Shown: positions 8,948-20,400 of the stretch, one piece after another
Position numbering within the stretch: position 1 is the first letter of the stretch
How the letters are laid out: the number at the start of each line of letters is the position of its first letter
Assembly: GCA_014155875.1 (NCBI GenBank)
Contig: JACEFZ010024506.1
Location: 611,813-675,812 of the forward strand
Origin: Cepaea nemoralis
Lineage: Eukaryota > Mollusca > Gastropoda > Stylommatophora > Helicidae
DNA: 64,000 nucleotides
Direction of reading: 5' to 3'
Position numbers and translations under genes: made by a program
Notes under the pieces: model-generated
What the model was told of the DNA's origin: nothing
Seen by the model: only the letters and a program-made list of their open reading frames with translations
Database searches by the model: none

Positions 8948-10557
8948 TGTCGTGAAATGCTGAATGTTAGTGATTCCCAGATCGACGACTGTATGCAGCG
9001 AATACCCAGGGAGTAGAAGGGTTAATGAAACAGAAGGATAAAACACAACGGATTGACCAGCGCATGTGTATGTAGGTCAAGGCGGGAGAGTCGACTACAA
9101 CACAGGTGACCTGTATAGTGGAAAAATTAGTTTGCTACAAAGAGAGACAGCATCATGGATCAGTCTATTGCGTTATGGAGGTAGGGATATACGGAAAAGC
9201 CTAGATCAGAAATTTTCCACTGACAAGGGATAATGAAGTCTGAATTTGCTTTGTCCAGCAATGTCAAGGACGATGGGACAAAGATGATCTAAAGAGAGTG
9301 GCCACTTCTTTGTGTCAGTTTAGTGTGCGTTCCCCAACTGGACGGAAAGATAGAATTATGTGTCCTGTAATGAAAAGAAATATCCTCCTTTATAATGGGA
9401 TAAAGTGCTTGGATGCGGATAAATTTCGATTCGTGGATTTACATTAATTCTATAAAGGAACATAGATGCCTAAATAAGGTATATTAGAGTATAGTTTTAG
9501 AATAGGAATAGATATTAGTGAAGTGCATTTAACATTGTTTCTATTAGTAGGAATAGTATAGATGTTGGGTGAATCTTCTATCCTATGTCAGAGTGGGTTT
9601 TTTCGGAAGCCTTTTCATTTCGGCTGGAGGAAAAGACACTCACATAGGGGAGAAGAGGAAGCAGACACAGATCTCACTAATAAAATGTATCTCAACCAGG
9701 TTTCCATACCAGTGCGAGACGTATCAAATAAGAGAATACAGATGGCTGTGGTCCAGATCACTCAGTGTTGATAACCCACAAGAAAGCCCTTTGAAGTAAT
9801 AAAGCACGACACTTGTGCAGGAAAAAAGAAAGAATAGAAGTCTCACCGGAAGAATTAAGGACGACAGAGAAAGAATAATAAAGATCAGATGAGCTAATGG
9901 AAAAGCTCAAATGACTCAATCTCATAGAGTAGCAAAGTGCGTACCAAGAGCATATATCAATTACAAAATATCGAGTGTAGAACTTTTACAGAACACTAAT
10001 AGAACATTTTAGAATCTCGATGTGTTGTTCCAGAATGGATTAAAGAACGCTATACGAAAACACCGAACATTCCTTTTAAGCGGACAGCAAATAGTGAGCG
10101 AGTTAAGTACATTGATACTGTGGTGAACATTTTCATTACAAAGAACGGATTTATCTACAGACGCAAGCAGACGGAGCCGTCAGGGTGAGATCGTTCTGTG
10201 GTGTCTATATATCGTCCTGTACTTTAGCCGAGAGAAGAGACGAGAGAAAGACACGAAGACTATCTATCTACATCTTATCTAGCAGCCACACCAGAAGAAC
10301 AATAGCAATTACACAGACAATACCCATCCATACACAAGACATAGTTTTATAAATAAATCTTTTATTTAATGTAAAAAAGAACTGTTGTCGGAGTATGTGT
10401 TGAGGGAAAACTAGAGAGAGAGTGAAAGAAAGGGATATATGGATGATAAGACGGAAGAGAGGAGTGTAGACAAAAAGTCAGTAACTAATCCCAACAGATA
10501 ATCAGGTTAAAGATGTGCATGTTGATTCCAATCTCCTCTCGAGGAAATAACAGCACA
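8948..10557 (+). repeat. LTR-1 3' long terminal repeat
   Basis: Direct copy of 3655-5264, offset 5293. The TATATAT candidate is at 10206-10212 and AATAAA at 10352-10357. Followed at once by ATAGA, the target duplication. Confidence 0.95.
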
Positions 10558-10562
10558 ATAGA

Positions 10563-10800
10563 CACACATCGGTCTTTTATCAAATGAGATGTTTTGAGAT
10601 GTTTTGAGAATGGTTTGAGAAATGTTTTGGATAACATGGCGACGACTGGAAAGATCAGTACGAGAAGAGGCAGATCGATAAAGATAACCTGGATGGACAG
10701 ACGATGTCATGGGGGAATATCACCAGAGAGGGGGGGGGGGGGGGGGGGGGGGTGGCACATGAACGCCTACGCCATTTCGTAGGGCACATGCTGATGATGA
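10563..10800 (+). mobile_element. LINE family A remnant, downstream part, with a G23 run
   Basis: Continuation of the LINE copy broken by LTR-1. Translation shows FENGLRNVLDN, TTGKISTRRGRS, WMDRRCHGGIS, and after a 23-base G run (10730-10752) HERLRHFVGHM. The 48619 copy reads similarly (LENIVTTLKIEGKRGRGRPR, then HERLRQLAWHL). The copy ends in a short (atg)n-type tail near 10800. The G run is an expansion inside former coding sequence. Confidence 0.7.
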
Positions 10801-11270
10801 TGATGATTCATGACTCAAAATTAACTCAAACAACAATCAGCATTCACGGACAATCCCGTGTGTTACCGAGGCACATGAAGGTAACAGAAACACGGTAACG
10901 CTAAAAGCTACTATGGATGTGTTAAGTGGTTACCTAGGAGGGTTGGAGTCAGACTGGCTGCCGCATCCAGTAGCATACTTTGCTGCAAATTCCAGCTAAT
11001 CATGAACAAGCCTTCAAGGAGCACGGCGTGAGTTAGATGTCTCCCATGCTTCATTGAGAGATGAAACGTAGAACATGAATTCTCCCCCCCCCCCAATCTC
11101 CACCCCCCCCCCCAATCTCCCCCTTCCCCTTTCCAACCCCAACCATATCCCTTACGCCCTGGGGAAAAAACCAACAAAATACTATGACCATCCACAACTG
11201 ATAATTAATTCAAAGTATTACTACCATCCACAACCCAAAATTAACTCAAAAGTCCTATGACAATTCATGA
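10801..11270. repeat. Remainder of ATTAACTC minisatellite with C-rich tracts
   Basis: aaaattaactcaaa at 10815 and the units at 11180-11270 (ccaacaaaatactatgacc, ccatccacaac, aaaattaactcaaaag) match the array of 2545-3484. Positions 10831-11180 between are unique, with C runs at 11083-11094 and 11103-11113. No gene. Confidence 0.55.
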
Positions 11271-11274
11271 ATGA

Positions 11275-11716
11275 ATACTGGCCCAAGTCCTCGGTGGTCA
11301 CGGGTTTGTCCTGCATTGGGGTGGGCCCTTTCACACGTCTTAACGAGCATTGGATGTATGGTGCTAGACGTATGTATTCATAGACCAATCTGCATTCAGT
11401 CGGTAATGTGGTCTGTATCAAATCGATCACCTTCACTTCCCAGGTCACTTCCTGGTCGTAGTCTGTGTCGGCCGGTCTCTCTGGCCGAGAGGGTTGCACC
11501 ACTTTCTCCGTAATCCCGTTTATCACGCAGTCTCGTAGCGGGCGAGAACTGGAAGCGGTTCTACACCCGTTGGTTGCGGGATAACTGAGCCGGCCGCTCA
11601 GAAAGCAATGGCAAACTACTGTGCGTAATCTTTCCAAGAAATCGACAGCTGAAAGATGCTGCGGTTGACAGCGATGTCCTGTAAAGGATATGCGAATTAA
11701 AAAAAAAAAAAAAATA
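11275..11716 (+). repeat. SINE family I copy with poly(A) tail
   Basis: The body has ccgctcagaaagcaatggca, then ttgacagcgatgtcctgtaa and an A15-type tail at about 11699-11714. The same body is found in both orientations elsewhere in the window. The 138-residue minus-strand frame over 11221-11637 is a translation of this element, not a gene. Confidence 0.7.
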
Positions 11717-11724
11717 GGCTGTGT

Positions 11725-11812
11725 CGACCTGGGATCCTAGGTCAATTTAAGAAATGTGAATCAAACCGGATGCAGATTGAATTCATGACCACCGGGCTGG
11801 CAGGTTGGTGTC
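11725..11812 (-). repeat. tRNA-like head of SINE family V
   Basis: Read on the minus strand the segment begins gagctgaggtagcgtagtga, which looks like a tRNA A box (TAGCGTAGTGAC), followed by a B-box-like stretch (ggtcatgaattc) and further on ccggtttgattcac. It touches the first unit of the 70-bp array and shares its sequence. Confidence 0.5.
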
Positions 11813-13314
11813 AAGTCACTACGCTACCTCAGCTCCCCGTGTGATGAGTTGCACTTAATTCATGTTGTTCTAGATTAGCGTCTGGTCACTACACTACCTC
11901 AGCTCCCCGTGTGATGAGTTGCACTTAATTCATGTTGTTCTAGATTAGCGTCTGGTCACTACACTACCTCAGCTCCCCGTGTGATGAGTTGCACTTAATT
12001 CATGTTGTTCTAGATTAGCGTCTGGTCACTACACTACCTCAGCTCCCCGTGTGATGAGTTGCACTTAATTCATGTTGTTCTAGATTAGCGTCTGGTCACT
12101 ACACTACCTCAGCTCCCCGTGTGATGAGTTGCACTTAATTCATGTTGTTCTAGATTAGCGTCTGGTCACTACGCTACCTCAGCTCCCCATGTGATGAGTT
12201 GCACTTAATTCATGTTGTTCTAGATTAGCGTCTGGTCACTACACTACCTCAGCTCCCCATGTGATGAGTTGCACTTAATTCATGTTGTTCTAGATTAGCG
12301 TCTGGTCAATACACTACCTCAGCTCCCCGTGTGATGAGTTGCACTTAATTCATGTTGTTCTAGATTAGCGTCTGGTCACTACACTACCTCAGCTCCCCGT
12401 GTGATGAGTTGCACTTAATTCATGTTGTTCTAGATTAGCGTCTGGTCACTACACTACCTCAGCTCCCCGTGTGATGAGTTGCACTTAATTCATGTTGTTC
12501 TAGATTAGCGTCCTGGTCACTACACTACTTCAGCTCCCCGTGTGATGAGTTGCACTTAATTCATGTTGTTCTAGATTAGCGTCTGGTCACTACACTACCT
12601 CAGCTCCCCGTGTGATGAGTTGCACTTAATTCATGTTGTTCTAGATTAGCGTCTGGTCACTACACTACCTCAGCTCCCCGTGTGATGAGTTGCACTTAAT
12701 TCATGTTGTTCTAGATTAGCGTCTGGTCACTACGCTACCTCAGCTCCCCGTGTGATGAGTTGCACTTAATTCATGTTGTTCTAGATTAGCGTCTGGTCAC
12801 TACACTACCTCAGCTCCCCGTGTGATGAGTTGCACTTAATTCATGTTGTTCTAGATTAGCGTCTGGTCACTACGCTACCTCAGCTCCCCGTGTGATGAGT
12901 TGCACTTAATTCATGTTGTTCTAGATTAGCGTCTGGTCACTACACTACCTCAGCTCCCCGTGTGATGAGTTGCACTTAATTCATGTTGTTCTAGATTAGC
13001 GTCTGGTCACTACACTACCTCAGCTCCCCGTGTGATGAGTTGCACTTAATTCATGTTGTTCTAGATTAGCGTCTGGTCACTACACTACCTCAGCTCCCCG
13101 TGTGATGAGTTGCACTTAATTCATGTTGTTCTAGATTAGCGTCTGGTCACTACACTACCTCAGCTCCCCGTGTGATGAGTTGCATTTAATTCATGTTGTT
13201 CTAGATTAGCGTCTGGTCACTACACTACCTCAGCTCCCCGTGTGATGAGTTGCACTTAATTCATGTTCTAGATTAGCGTCTGGTCACTACACTACCTCAA
13301 CTCCCCGTGTGATG
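11812..13314. repeat. 70-bp satellite array, about 21 units
   Basis: The unit contains tctggtcactacactacctc, agctccccgtgtgatgagtt and gcacttaattcatgttgttc, and repeats exactly every 70 bp (for example 11881, 11951, 12021). Units are nearly identical: variants are g/a in actac[a/g]ctacc, one single-base insertion near 12512 and a shortened last unit at 13266. The near-identity suggests recent expansion. Each unit holds the reverse complement of the tRNA-like A box of the adjoining SINE head. Confidence 0.95.
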
Positions 13315-13821
13315 CCTACTTTTAAAAATAAAAATGTAAAAATTGTTTAATTTCCTAAGTAGGAACCTGTTATGGGTCTGAAGTGATTGGACCATCAGAC
13401 TTGTAGACCTGGATGCGCAGAGGAATGTCTATTCTTTCCATGAATTTAGAGTACGCGAAATGTATTTGCAAGCCCTTGTCCGACCTCTCATACCCCCCCC
13501 CCCCCCTCCCCCCTAGCGACTACACTAACGCGCTCCATGAGCTTAATAAACCTGAAAATGGGTGAGGGTCAAGTTACCTTGACATTCGCATGTCAGAAGA
13601 TATTACATCTGCAGATTTGACAGTCTGCAGTAACAAACAATCGGCTTTGTGTAACTGTTGTCCCCTCCATCAAGTGCAGATCATGTGCACAGATCACAAA
13701 TATGAAATAAATATTATGATCGTGTTACTCATTTAAAGTATTTCCCGTGATAAATATGAAAATATTTTAAATAGGACAAATAATATTCCAACTGTGACCA
13801 GGATGTTTTCTTTCACTGCAG
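13315..13821. other. Gene-free stretch with C-rich tract
   Basis: AT-rich DNA. A cytosine-rich run at 13493-13513. Ends with the polypyrimidine tract of the acceptor before 13822. No ORF or repeat unit recognised. Confidence 0.5.
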
Positions 13822-13914
13822 AAGAACCACGGAGGTAGAAAGCAACGAGCAAGGGAAACGAGAATGATGCTCATAGAAACCATACCTCATGATGATTGTA
13901 CAAGTGCAACTGAA
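13822..13914 (+). CDS. Possible 93-bp exon
   Basis: A strong acceptor (gttttctttcactgcag, ending 13821) and a consensus donor GTGAGT at 13915 bound a 93-bp segment. Only one frame is open: KNHGGRKQRARETRMMLIET, then IPHDDCTSATE. Length and phases (0 and 0) fit an internal exon joining phase-0 ends, including the candidate at 1791-1934. The product is not recognised. Splice sites this good can occur by chance in 64 kb, so this is a proposal. Confidence 0.4.
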
Positions 13915-14265
13915 GTGAGTATTGAAAGCATATTTGTGATGTATCCTTAATGTAACGCACACTGTACATTCTGTGAATAAATACATAATTATTATTTCGA
14001 GCTCACAGAAGTAGAAGACAGAAATGGAACTAAAGGACTCGCGAGAAAATACTAACGAGAAACCAACACCAGTCAGAGAAAAATAAAGAAAATAACGGAA
14101 GCGTACCTAGCGAGCAAACTTAGAGAGTCCAATGCAGAAAGTAAACAGACTCCGGTATAACATGTCCGAGAAGAAAGAACTGGAGCCTAAATGACACACG
14201 AGACAATAAAAGAGAAACACAAACTTAGAAAGTCCATTGGGAAAATAAACATCATAGACTGCAGT
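13915..14265. other. Gene-free stretch
   Basis: A-rich DNA with repeated short phrases such as cttagagagtccaatgcag and cttagaaagtccattgggaa, about 125 bp apart, so perhaps an old two-copy tandem repeat. No coding signal. Confidence 0.4.
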
Positions 14266-14269
14266 ATAA

Positions 14270-14435
14270 GTTACAGAAGAAAGGAATAGAGACTAGAGGA
14301 CACGCTATACAATATAAAACGTGAACGCTATGTTTATTCAATATGATCAAACCTGTCACCTACAAGTAACGAGTTTCTCGCTGCGGGAGCAAGTGCGCTT
14401 TGGCACGTGACTAACTAGACACCCCTAGAAATATG
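14270..14435 (-). repeat. SINE family II copy (degenerate)
   Basis: On the minus strand: gtgtctagttagtcac, then ttgctcccgcagcgag and ggtgacaggtttgatc (B-box position), ending near the tail phrase gtcctctagtctctattcc. These align with the well-preserved copies at 30545 and 31590. Confidence 0.6.
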
Positions 14436-14459
14436 TCTTCATTAATCACGTTGGCACGT

Positions 14460-14720
14460 CCTAGTCGCGAGTCCTGGCTAACGTCAGTCGGATCGCTGAT
14501 TCCTCCGAAGTCGGAGAGTTCTGCCTGCACGGCGAGGAACCATCAGTTTGCAGACCAATAAGCCAGACATGGGACAACGGATACTCACGCAAACCTGTCC
14601 GGTATGACATCACACTGATGTTGGACAACAGGATGTCTTCATCCGACATACAGGACTTCTTCATCCTACATACAGGACTTTACGATGAAGTTCACAGCCA
14701 GCGAACGCAAGTAAGCAAGC
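14460..14720 (-). repeat. Dispersed repeat shared with 56350-56470
   Basis: Reverse complement of this stretch carries cttgcgttcgctggctgtga, tgaagacatcctgttgtcca and acatcagtgtgatgtcatac, which recur almost unchanged near 56370-56460. Class unknown. Confidence 0.55.
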
Positions 14721-14729
14721 ATTAAACAC

Positions 14730-15119
14730 GCCTGTCATTCACAGGAACCCACAACTATGGAATATGGACAGAATTCATATCTAACCATTGAAATAGCACC
14801 ATAGGTCTCATAATTTTATATTAACCATCAAAGGTCAAATAACAAAAACAAAATACCAGACCGCAATGATGTATCCAGTATACTAATGAACATGTATAGG
14901 CAAAATATGATTGGTCGGTTCATATGTGGTAAGCGTAATGCACAGAAATATCAATTGGGGAGTCCTTTGAGACCAGCAAGTCAGCTCATAAATAATTAAT
15001 TGCACATGCATTGTTTGACGCTCATTAAAGAAATATATAAATGTAGAGACCAGAGGACACACTAGACAACATAAAATTGATGTCACTATTGTACCAAGCA
15101 TCTTTAAATATTTCTTAAC
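14730..15119. repeat. Dispersed repeat shared with 31290-31500
   Basis: Phrases caactatggaatatggacag, accattgaaatagcacc and aggtcaaataa recur near 31300-31390 in the same order. Positions 15030-15080 carry another SINE II tail (agaggacacactagacaaca). No gene. Confidence 0.5.
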
Positions 15120-15126
15120 AACAGTC

Positions 15127-15280
15127 GGCACTCTTCCGAATTGCGGTCCCAAATAGTTCCGCAGTGAATAGGTCAGGGGTTAAGGGTTAGGGTTAGTTGT
15201 TAACTAAACACTGACCCTAACCCTTACCCCTGACCTATTCACTGCGGATCTATTTGGGACCGCAATTCGGAAGAGTGCCC
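15127..15280. mobile_element. 154-bp fold-back MITE with TTAGGG-like centre
   Basis: A nearly complete inverted repeat: the left arm starts GGCACTCTTCCGAATTGCGG and the right arm ends in its complement. The element is flanked by a 7-bp target duplication AACAGTC (15120-15126 and 15281-15287). The centre reads taagggttagggttag and its complement, resembling telomere repeats. No coding capacity, so it depends on a transposase made elsewhere. Confidence 0.85.
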
Positions 15281-15287
15281 AACAGTC

Positions 15288-15830
15288 TTTTAGCGGTTCC
15301 ATCAAAATCCTCACGATTTTACTCTAATAACTTGTTTTACTCTGAAATACCAGTTTGTTTTTATTCTAAACATAATTTTTTTTTTCTCTGACATAACTTA
15401 TTTCTTATTCTAAAATGCAGTACTCTATTTAAGTATTTTACCTCAAAACATCTTGGGTTTTTATTTTAACTCTACCTCGCCTTTTATTTATTTATTCTAT
15501 ATATCTTGCTGTTTGCTCTAAAATACCCTTTAGATTCTACAACACGTTACTGTTTTCTTTAAAATATTTCTTTCTTCCTTTTCTGAAATACCTGTCTATT
15601 GTGTGATCTATAATAACTGGACGCAAACTATTCATGCCTGAATATGTTCCCTTTTCACAGGATGCGGAACTCTCTTAACAAGGGCAGGAACGCAAGAAAT
15701 CGTGTATTCTTAATTAAAAGAGGAGTAGATTAATAGACCTGGGAAATTAGTAAAAGACTCAAGAAATTTCTCAATGAAAATTGTCAATGCTGAAATTCTA
15801 AAGAGAATTGTTTTTCTTGTCGTCTTTTAG
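15288..15830. other. Gene-free T-rich stretch
   Basis: Loosely repeated phrases such as ttttattctaaaat and ctctgaaatacc suggest an ancient tandem array. The stretch ends with an acceptor-like tract at 15811-15830. Confidence 0.4.
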
Positions 15831-15887
15831 ACCAACACTGTCATTTGCAAGCACGCTCGCAGATATTTCATATGTATCACAGAATGA
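15831..15887 (+). CDS. Possible terminal exon
   Basis: Acceptor tttttcttgtcgtcttttag ends at 15830. Read in phase 0, to match the donor at 13915, it gives TNTVICKHARRYFICITE and TGA. Another frame stays open to 16023 with a hydrophobic segment (VVSIYILICTGIILMY). Neither is recognised; phase and acceptor are the only support. Confidence 0.2.
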   Translation, partial: TNTVICKHARRYFICITE

Positions 15888-17424
15888 GCAGTGGTTTATA
15901 TATTTTTACAATGTAGTGTCCATATATATTTTAATATGTACGGGTATAATTCTCATGTATATACAAGCACGATATTTTAAATATGTTCTAACAGTGAAAA
16001 TAAATGTATATCTTCAGGCGTGAATATATTTAACATGGATTAACACGTAGACATAATGTGGATATTTTATTTCGGTTACTTTGATATATTTTATATGCAT
16101 TAAATGTGTTGACTTGTAATGTTCGTAATGTGATAATCTTCCAAGATATATTTTATCAAAATTAAACTTACAAGTGTGTTTACTGTCTTTGCTTTATTGT
16201 GACATGACATTTCTTTTCCATGATTAACGCCTGTGCTGTTTCCTATCTGTACGACAGCCTTCCTGGCACGCTGCCGAAAATTGTTTGGCTATCTCGTGTG
16301 CTCTTTCTTGTCCATTCAGCAATGTTACTTTAACATAGTTTTTCTTCACTATCTTGAACGATTAACTTCTATGCTTTTTTGTTTTAACCACTTGCTTTTT
16401 GCCCAAAATTAATTTTCACTTTCTTCAGCGAGTAACTCATACGATGTTTGTTTTTGGGGTTTGTTTTTTCCCTCTTGATCATCATGTTTTTGACTTCATT
16501 GCAGTGTTTTACATGGCTATCTCTATGATTAACTTACACCTCGTCTATAGTATTGGTCACTTGCTTGCTGCAGTTGAGGACAGAGCTCGTGTTTGAATAT
16601 TCCGAGTGTTGTGTCTGTTCTTGCCTCAGTTCAACTCACCTGATGACGATGAGCTCCATTTCTTATTATCTATGCTTCTTTTGTACTTGAGAAATAGTGA
16701 CACCGAAACATTCGATAGCTGTTGTTTTACTAATGCACTGATGTATGTCTTTGTTTTATTATATTATAATTCGCCGATTACACCGCGCATTGTGTGTCCG
16801 TGGATTAAGACCCTAGTCGGGTTGTTTGTTTTTATTGTGTTCTCCAGATTTACGTCATGTTTGTTTCATATCGTCCGTTCTATAACAGGCATATATGTCC
16901 AAACATGACAGTTTCCATGTTGCGTTTTACTATGATCCTGTGGCTATTTAAAAAAAAAAGACGGGGCAATTGACACATTTTCTTGGATATTGACAACCAT
17001 ATGCACGTACTCACATTAAACTTGTATAACAAGTGAAATGCCTGGATGTTTAGTTTGTTTATAGATTACTATGTTTATATGAACCTCAACGATTTGAGAA
17101 ACGGTTTTTTGTTTTTTAAATTGGATCTGTTATATTTAACTTTATAACTATTTTTATTTAGTAAGAATTTGTTTAACAATTTTATTTATAATTTATAACA
17201 TTTTTACACAGAATTTATTTCCTGCAATGTTTAGGAAGAAATGTTTTATTTCAGGTGTAGTTTAAACATTTAAGTGCTTGACGTCATTAGCGAGAAATTA
17301 TTAGCATCTGTGTACAATGTCTACCAGAACATTTAGTTTATATTTTATTTGTATGCACTTGTCAGCTTTGGATTTACTTTTGTGTATCAAGATGCCTAAT
17401 ATTACCTTTTATATAATTTTACTT
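15888..17424. other. Gene-free AT-rich stretch
   Basis: T-rich DNA. Open frames of 65 and 100 codons (16399-16596, 16606-16908) give Phe/Leu-rich peptides of the kind random AT-rich DNA produces. It could be 3' untranslated or intronic sequence of a gene including the possible exons upstream; no signal decides. Confidence 0.4.
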
Positions 17425-20400
17425 TCACATACCTACATACTGTTAGCGTTTTGCTGAGTTTTAACTTCAAATATCAACATACTGTTAGCGTTTGACGGAG
17501 TTTAATTTCATATATCTACATACTGTTAGCGTTTGACGGATTTTGTCATATATCTACATACTGTTATCGTTTGGCTGAGTTTAATGTCATATATTTACAT
17601 ACTGTTAGCTTTGGCTGAGTTTAATGTCATATCAACATACTGTTAGCGTTTGGCTGAGTTTAATGTCATATATCTACATACTGTTAGCGTTTGACGGAGT
17701 TTAATGTCATATATCTACATACTGTTAGCGTTTGACGGAGTTTAATGTCATATATCTACATACTGTTAGCGTTTGACGGAGTTTAATGTCATATATCTAC
17801 ATACTGTTATCGTTTGGCTGAGTTTAATGTCATATATTTACATACTGTTAGCTTTGGCTGAGTTTAATGTCATATATCTACATACTGTTAGCGTTTGGCT
17901 GAGTTTAATGTCATATATCTACATACTGTTAGCGTTTGACGGAGTTTAATGTCATATATCTACATACTGTTAACGTTTGGCGGAGTTTAATGTCATATAT
18001 CTACATACTGTTAACGTTTGGCGGAGTTTGTCATATATCTACATACTGTTAGCGTTTGGCTGAGTTTAATGTCACATATCAACATACTCTTAGCGTTTGA
18101 CGGAGGTTAATGTCATATATCTACACACTGTTAGCGTTTGATGGAGTTTGTCATATATCAACATACTGTTAGCGATTGGCTGCGTTTAATGTCAAATATC
18201 AACATACTGTAAGCGTTTGATGGAGTTTAATGTCATATATCTACATACTGTTAGCGTTTGACGGAGTTTGTCATATATCAACATACTGTTAGCGTTTGAC
18301 GGAGTTTAATGTCATATATCAACATACTGTTAGCGTTTGACGGAGTTTAATGTCATATATCAACATACTGTTAGCGTTTGAAGGAGTTTAATGTAATATA
18401 TCTACATACTGTTAGCGTTTGACGGAGTTTAATGTCATATATCAACATACTGTTAGCGTTTGACGGAGTTTAATGTCATATATCAACATACTGTTAGCGT
18501 TTGACGGAGTTTAATGTCATATATCTACATACTGTTAGCGTTTGACGGAGTTTGTCATATATCTACATACTGTTATCGTTTGGCTGAGTTTAATGTCATA
18601 TATCAACATACTGTTAGCTTTTGACGGAGTTTAATGTCATATCAACATACTGTTAGCGTTTGGCTGAGTTTAATGTCATATATCAACATACTGTTAGCGT
18701 TTGACGGAGTTTGTCATATATCTACATACTGTTATCGTTTGGCTGAGTTTAATGTCATATATCAACATACTGTTAGCGTTTGACGGAGTTTAATGTCATA
18801 TCAACATACTGTTAGCGTTTGACGGAGTTTTTTATATATCTACATACTGTTAGCGTTTGACGGAGTTTAATATCATATATCTACATACTGTTAGCGTTTG
18901 GCTGAGTTTAATGTCATATATCTACATACTGTTAGCGTTTGACGGAGTTTAATGTCATATATCTACATTCTGTTAACGTTTGGCGGAGTTTAACGTCATA
19001 TATCTACATACTGTTAACGTTTGGCGGATTTTGTCATATATCTACATACTGTTAGCTTTGCTGAGTTTATCACATATCAACATACTCTTAGCGTTTGACG
19101 GAGGTTAATGTCATATATCTACATACTGTTAGCGTTTGACGGAGTTTGTCATATATCAACATACCGTTAGCGTTTGGCTGCGGTTAATGTCAAATATCAA
19201 CATACTGTAAGCGTTTGACGGAGTTTAATGTCATATATCTACATACTGTTAGCGTTTGACGGAGTTTGTCATATATCAACATACTGTTAGCGTTTGACGG
19301 AGTTTAATGTCATATATCAACATACTGTTAGCGTTTGACGGAGTTTAATGTCATATATCAACATACTGTTAGCGTTTGAAGGAGTTTAATGTAATATATC
19401 TACATACTGTTAGCGTTTGACGGAGTTTAATGTCATATATCAACATACTGTTAGCGTTTGACGGAGTTTAATGTCATATATCAACATACTGTTAGCGTTT
19501 GACGGAGTTTAATGTCATATATCTACATACTGTTAGCGTTTGACGGAGTTTGTCATATATCTACATACTGTTATCGTTTGGCTGAGTTTAATGTCATATA
19601 TCAACATACTGTTAGCTTTTGACGGAGTTTAATGTCATATCAACATACTGTTAGCGTTTGGCTGAGTTTAATGTCATATATCAACATACTGTTAGCGTTT
19701 GACGGAGTTTGTCATATATCTACATACTGTTATCGTTTGGCTGAGTTTAATGTCATATATCAACATACTGTTAGCGTTTGACGGAGTTTAATGTCATATA
19801 TCAACATACTGTTAGCGTTTGACGGAGTTTAATGTCATATATCAACATACTGTTAGCGTTTGACGGAGTTTGTCATATATCAACACACTGTTAGCGTTTG
19901 ACGGAGTTTGTTATATATCTACATACTGTTAGCGTTTGACGGAGTTTAATGTCATATATCTACATACTGTTAGCGTTTGGCTGAGTTTAATGTCATATAT
20001 CTACATACTGTTAGCGTTTGACGGAGTTTAATGTCATATATCTACATACTGTTAACGTTTGGCGGAGTTTAACGTCATATATCTACATACTGTTAACGTT
20101 TGGCGGATTTTGTCATATATCTACATACTGTTAGCGTTTGGCTGAGTTTGTCACATATCGACATACTCTTAGCGTTTGACGGAGGTTAATGTCATATATC
20201 AACATACTGTTAGCGTTTGGCTGCATTTAATGTCAAATATCAACATACTGTAAGCGTTTGACGGAGTTTAATGTCATATATCAACATACTGTTAGCGTTT
20301 GAAGAAGTTTAATGTCATATATCTACATACTGTTAGCGTTTGACGGAGTTTAATGTCATATATCAACATACTGTTAGCGTTTGACGGAGTTTAATGTCAT

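Larger units (their letters stand above)
3655..10557 (+). mobile_element. LTR-1: young, internally deleted Gmr1-like Ty3/gypsy retrotransposon
   Basis: The element has two 1610-bp direct LTRs beginning TG and ending CA, and is bounded by a perfect 5-bp target duplication ATAGA (3650-3654 and 10558-10562). The order inside is: primer-binding candidate, gag with SCAN-like capsid region and two zinc knuckles, aspartic protease, integrase zinc finger, integrase GPY module, a basic tail, a remnant of the RNase H end, polypurine tract. The integrase catalytic core and the reverse transcriptase are absent. I noticed a single difference between the LTRs (t at 3861 versus g at 9154), so insertion was recent. 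It sits inside a LINE copy. The internal part is 3683 bp, against 4601 bp in LTR-2. Confidence 0.93.

Noticed and set aside
11221..11637. 138-codon minus-strand frame
   Set aside because: Falls wholly on a SINE family I copy that recurs elsewhere without this frame.
11812..13314. CRISPR-like regular array
   Set aside because: The entire 70 bp is repeated with no unique spacers, and the setting is animal DNA; it is a satellite.
15181..15230. Telomere repeat
   Set aside because: Only two or three TTAGGG-like units, arranged as an inverted repeat inside a MITE; not a telomere.
16399..16908. Hydrophobic 65- and 100-codon frames resembling membrane proteins
   Set aside because: Phe/Leu-rich translation is expected of T-rich DNA; no splice or family support.
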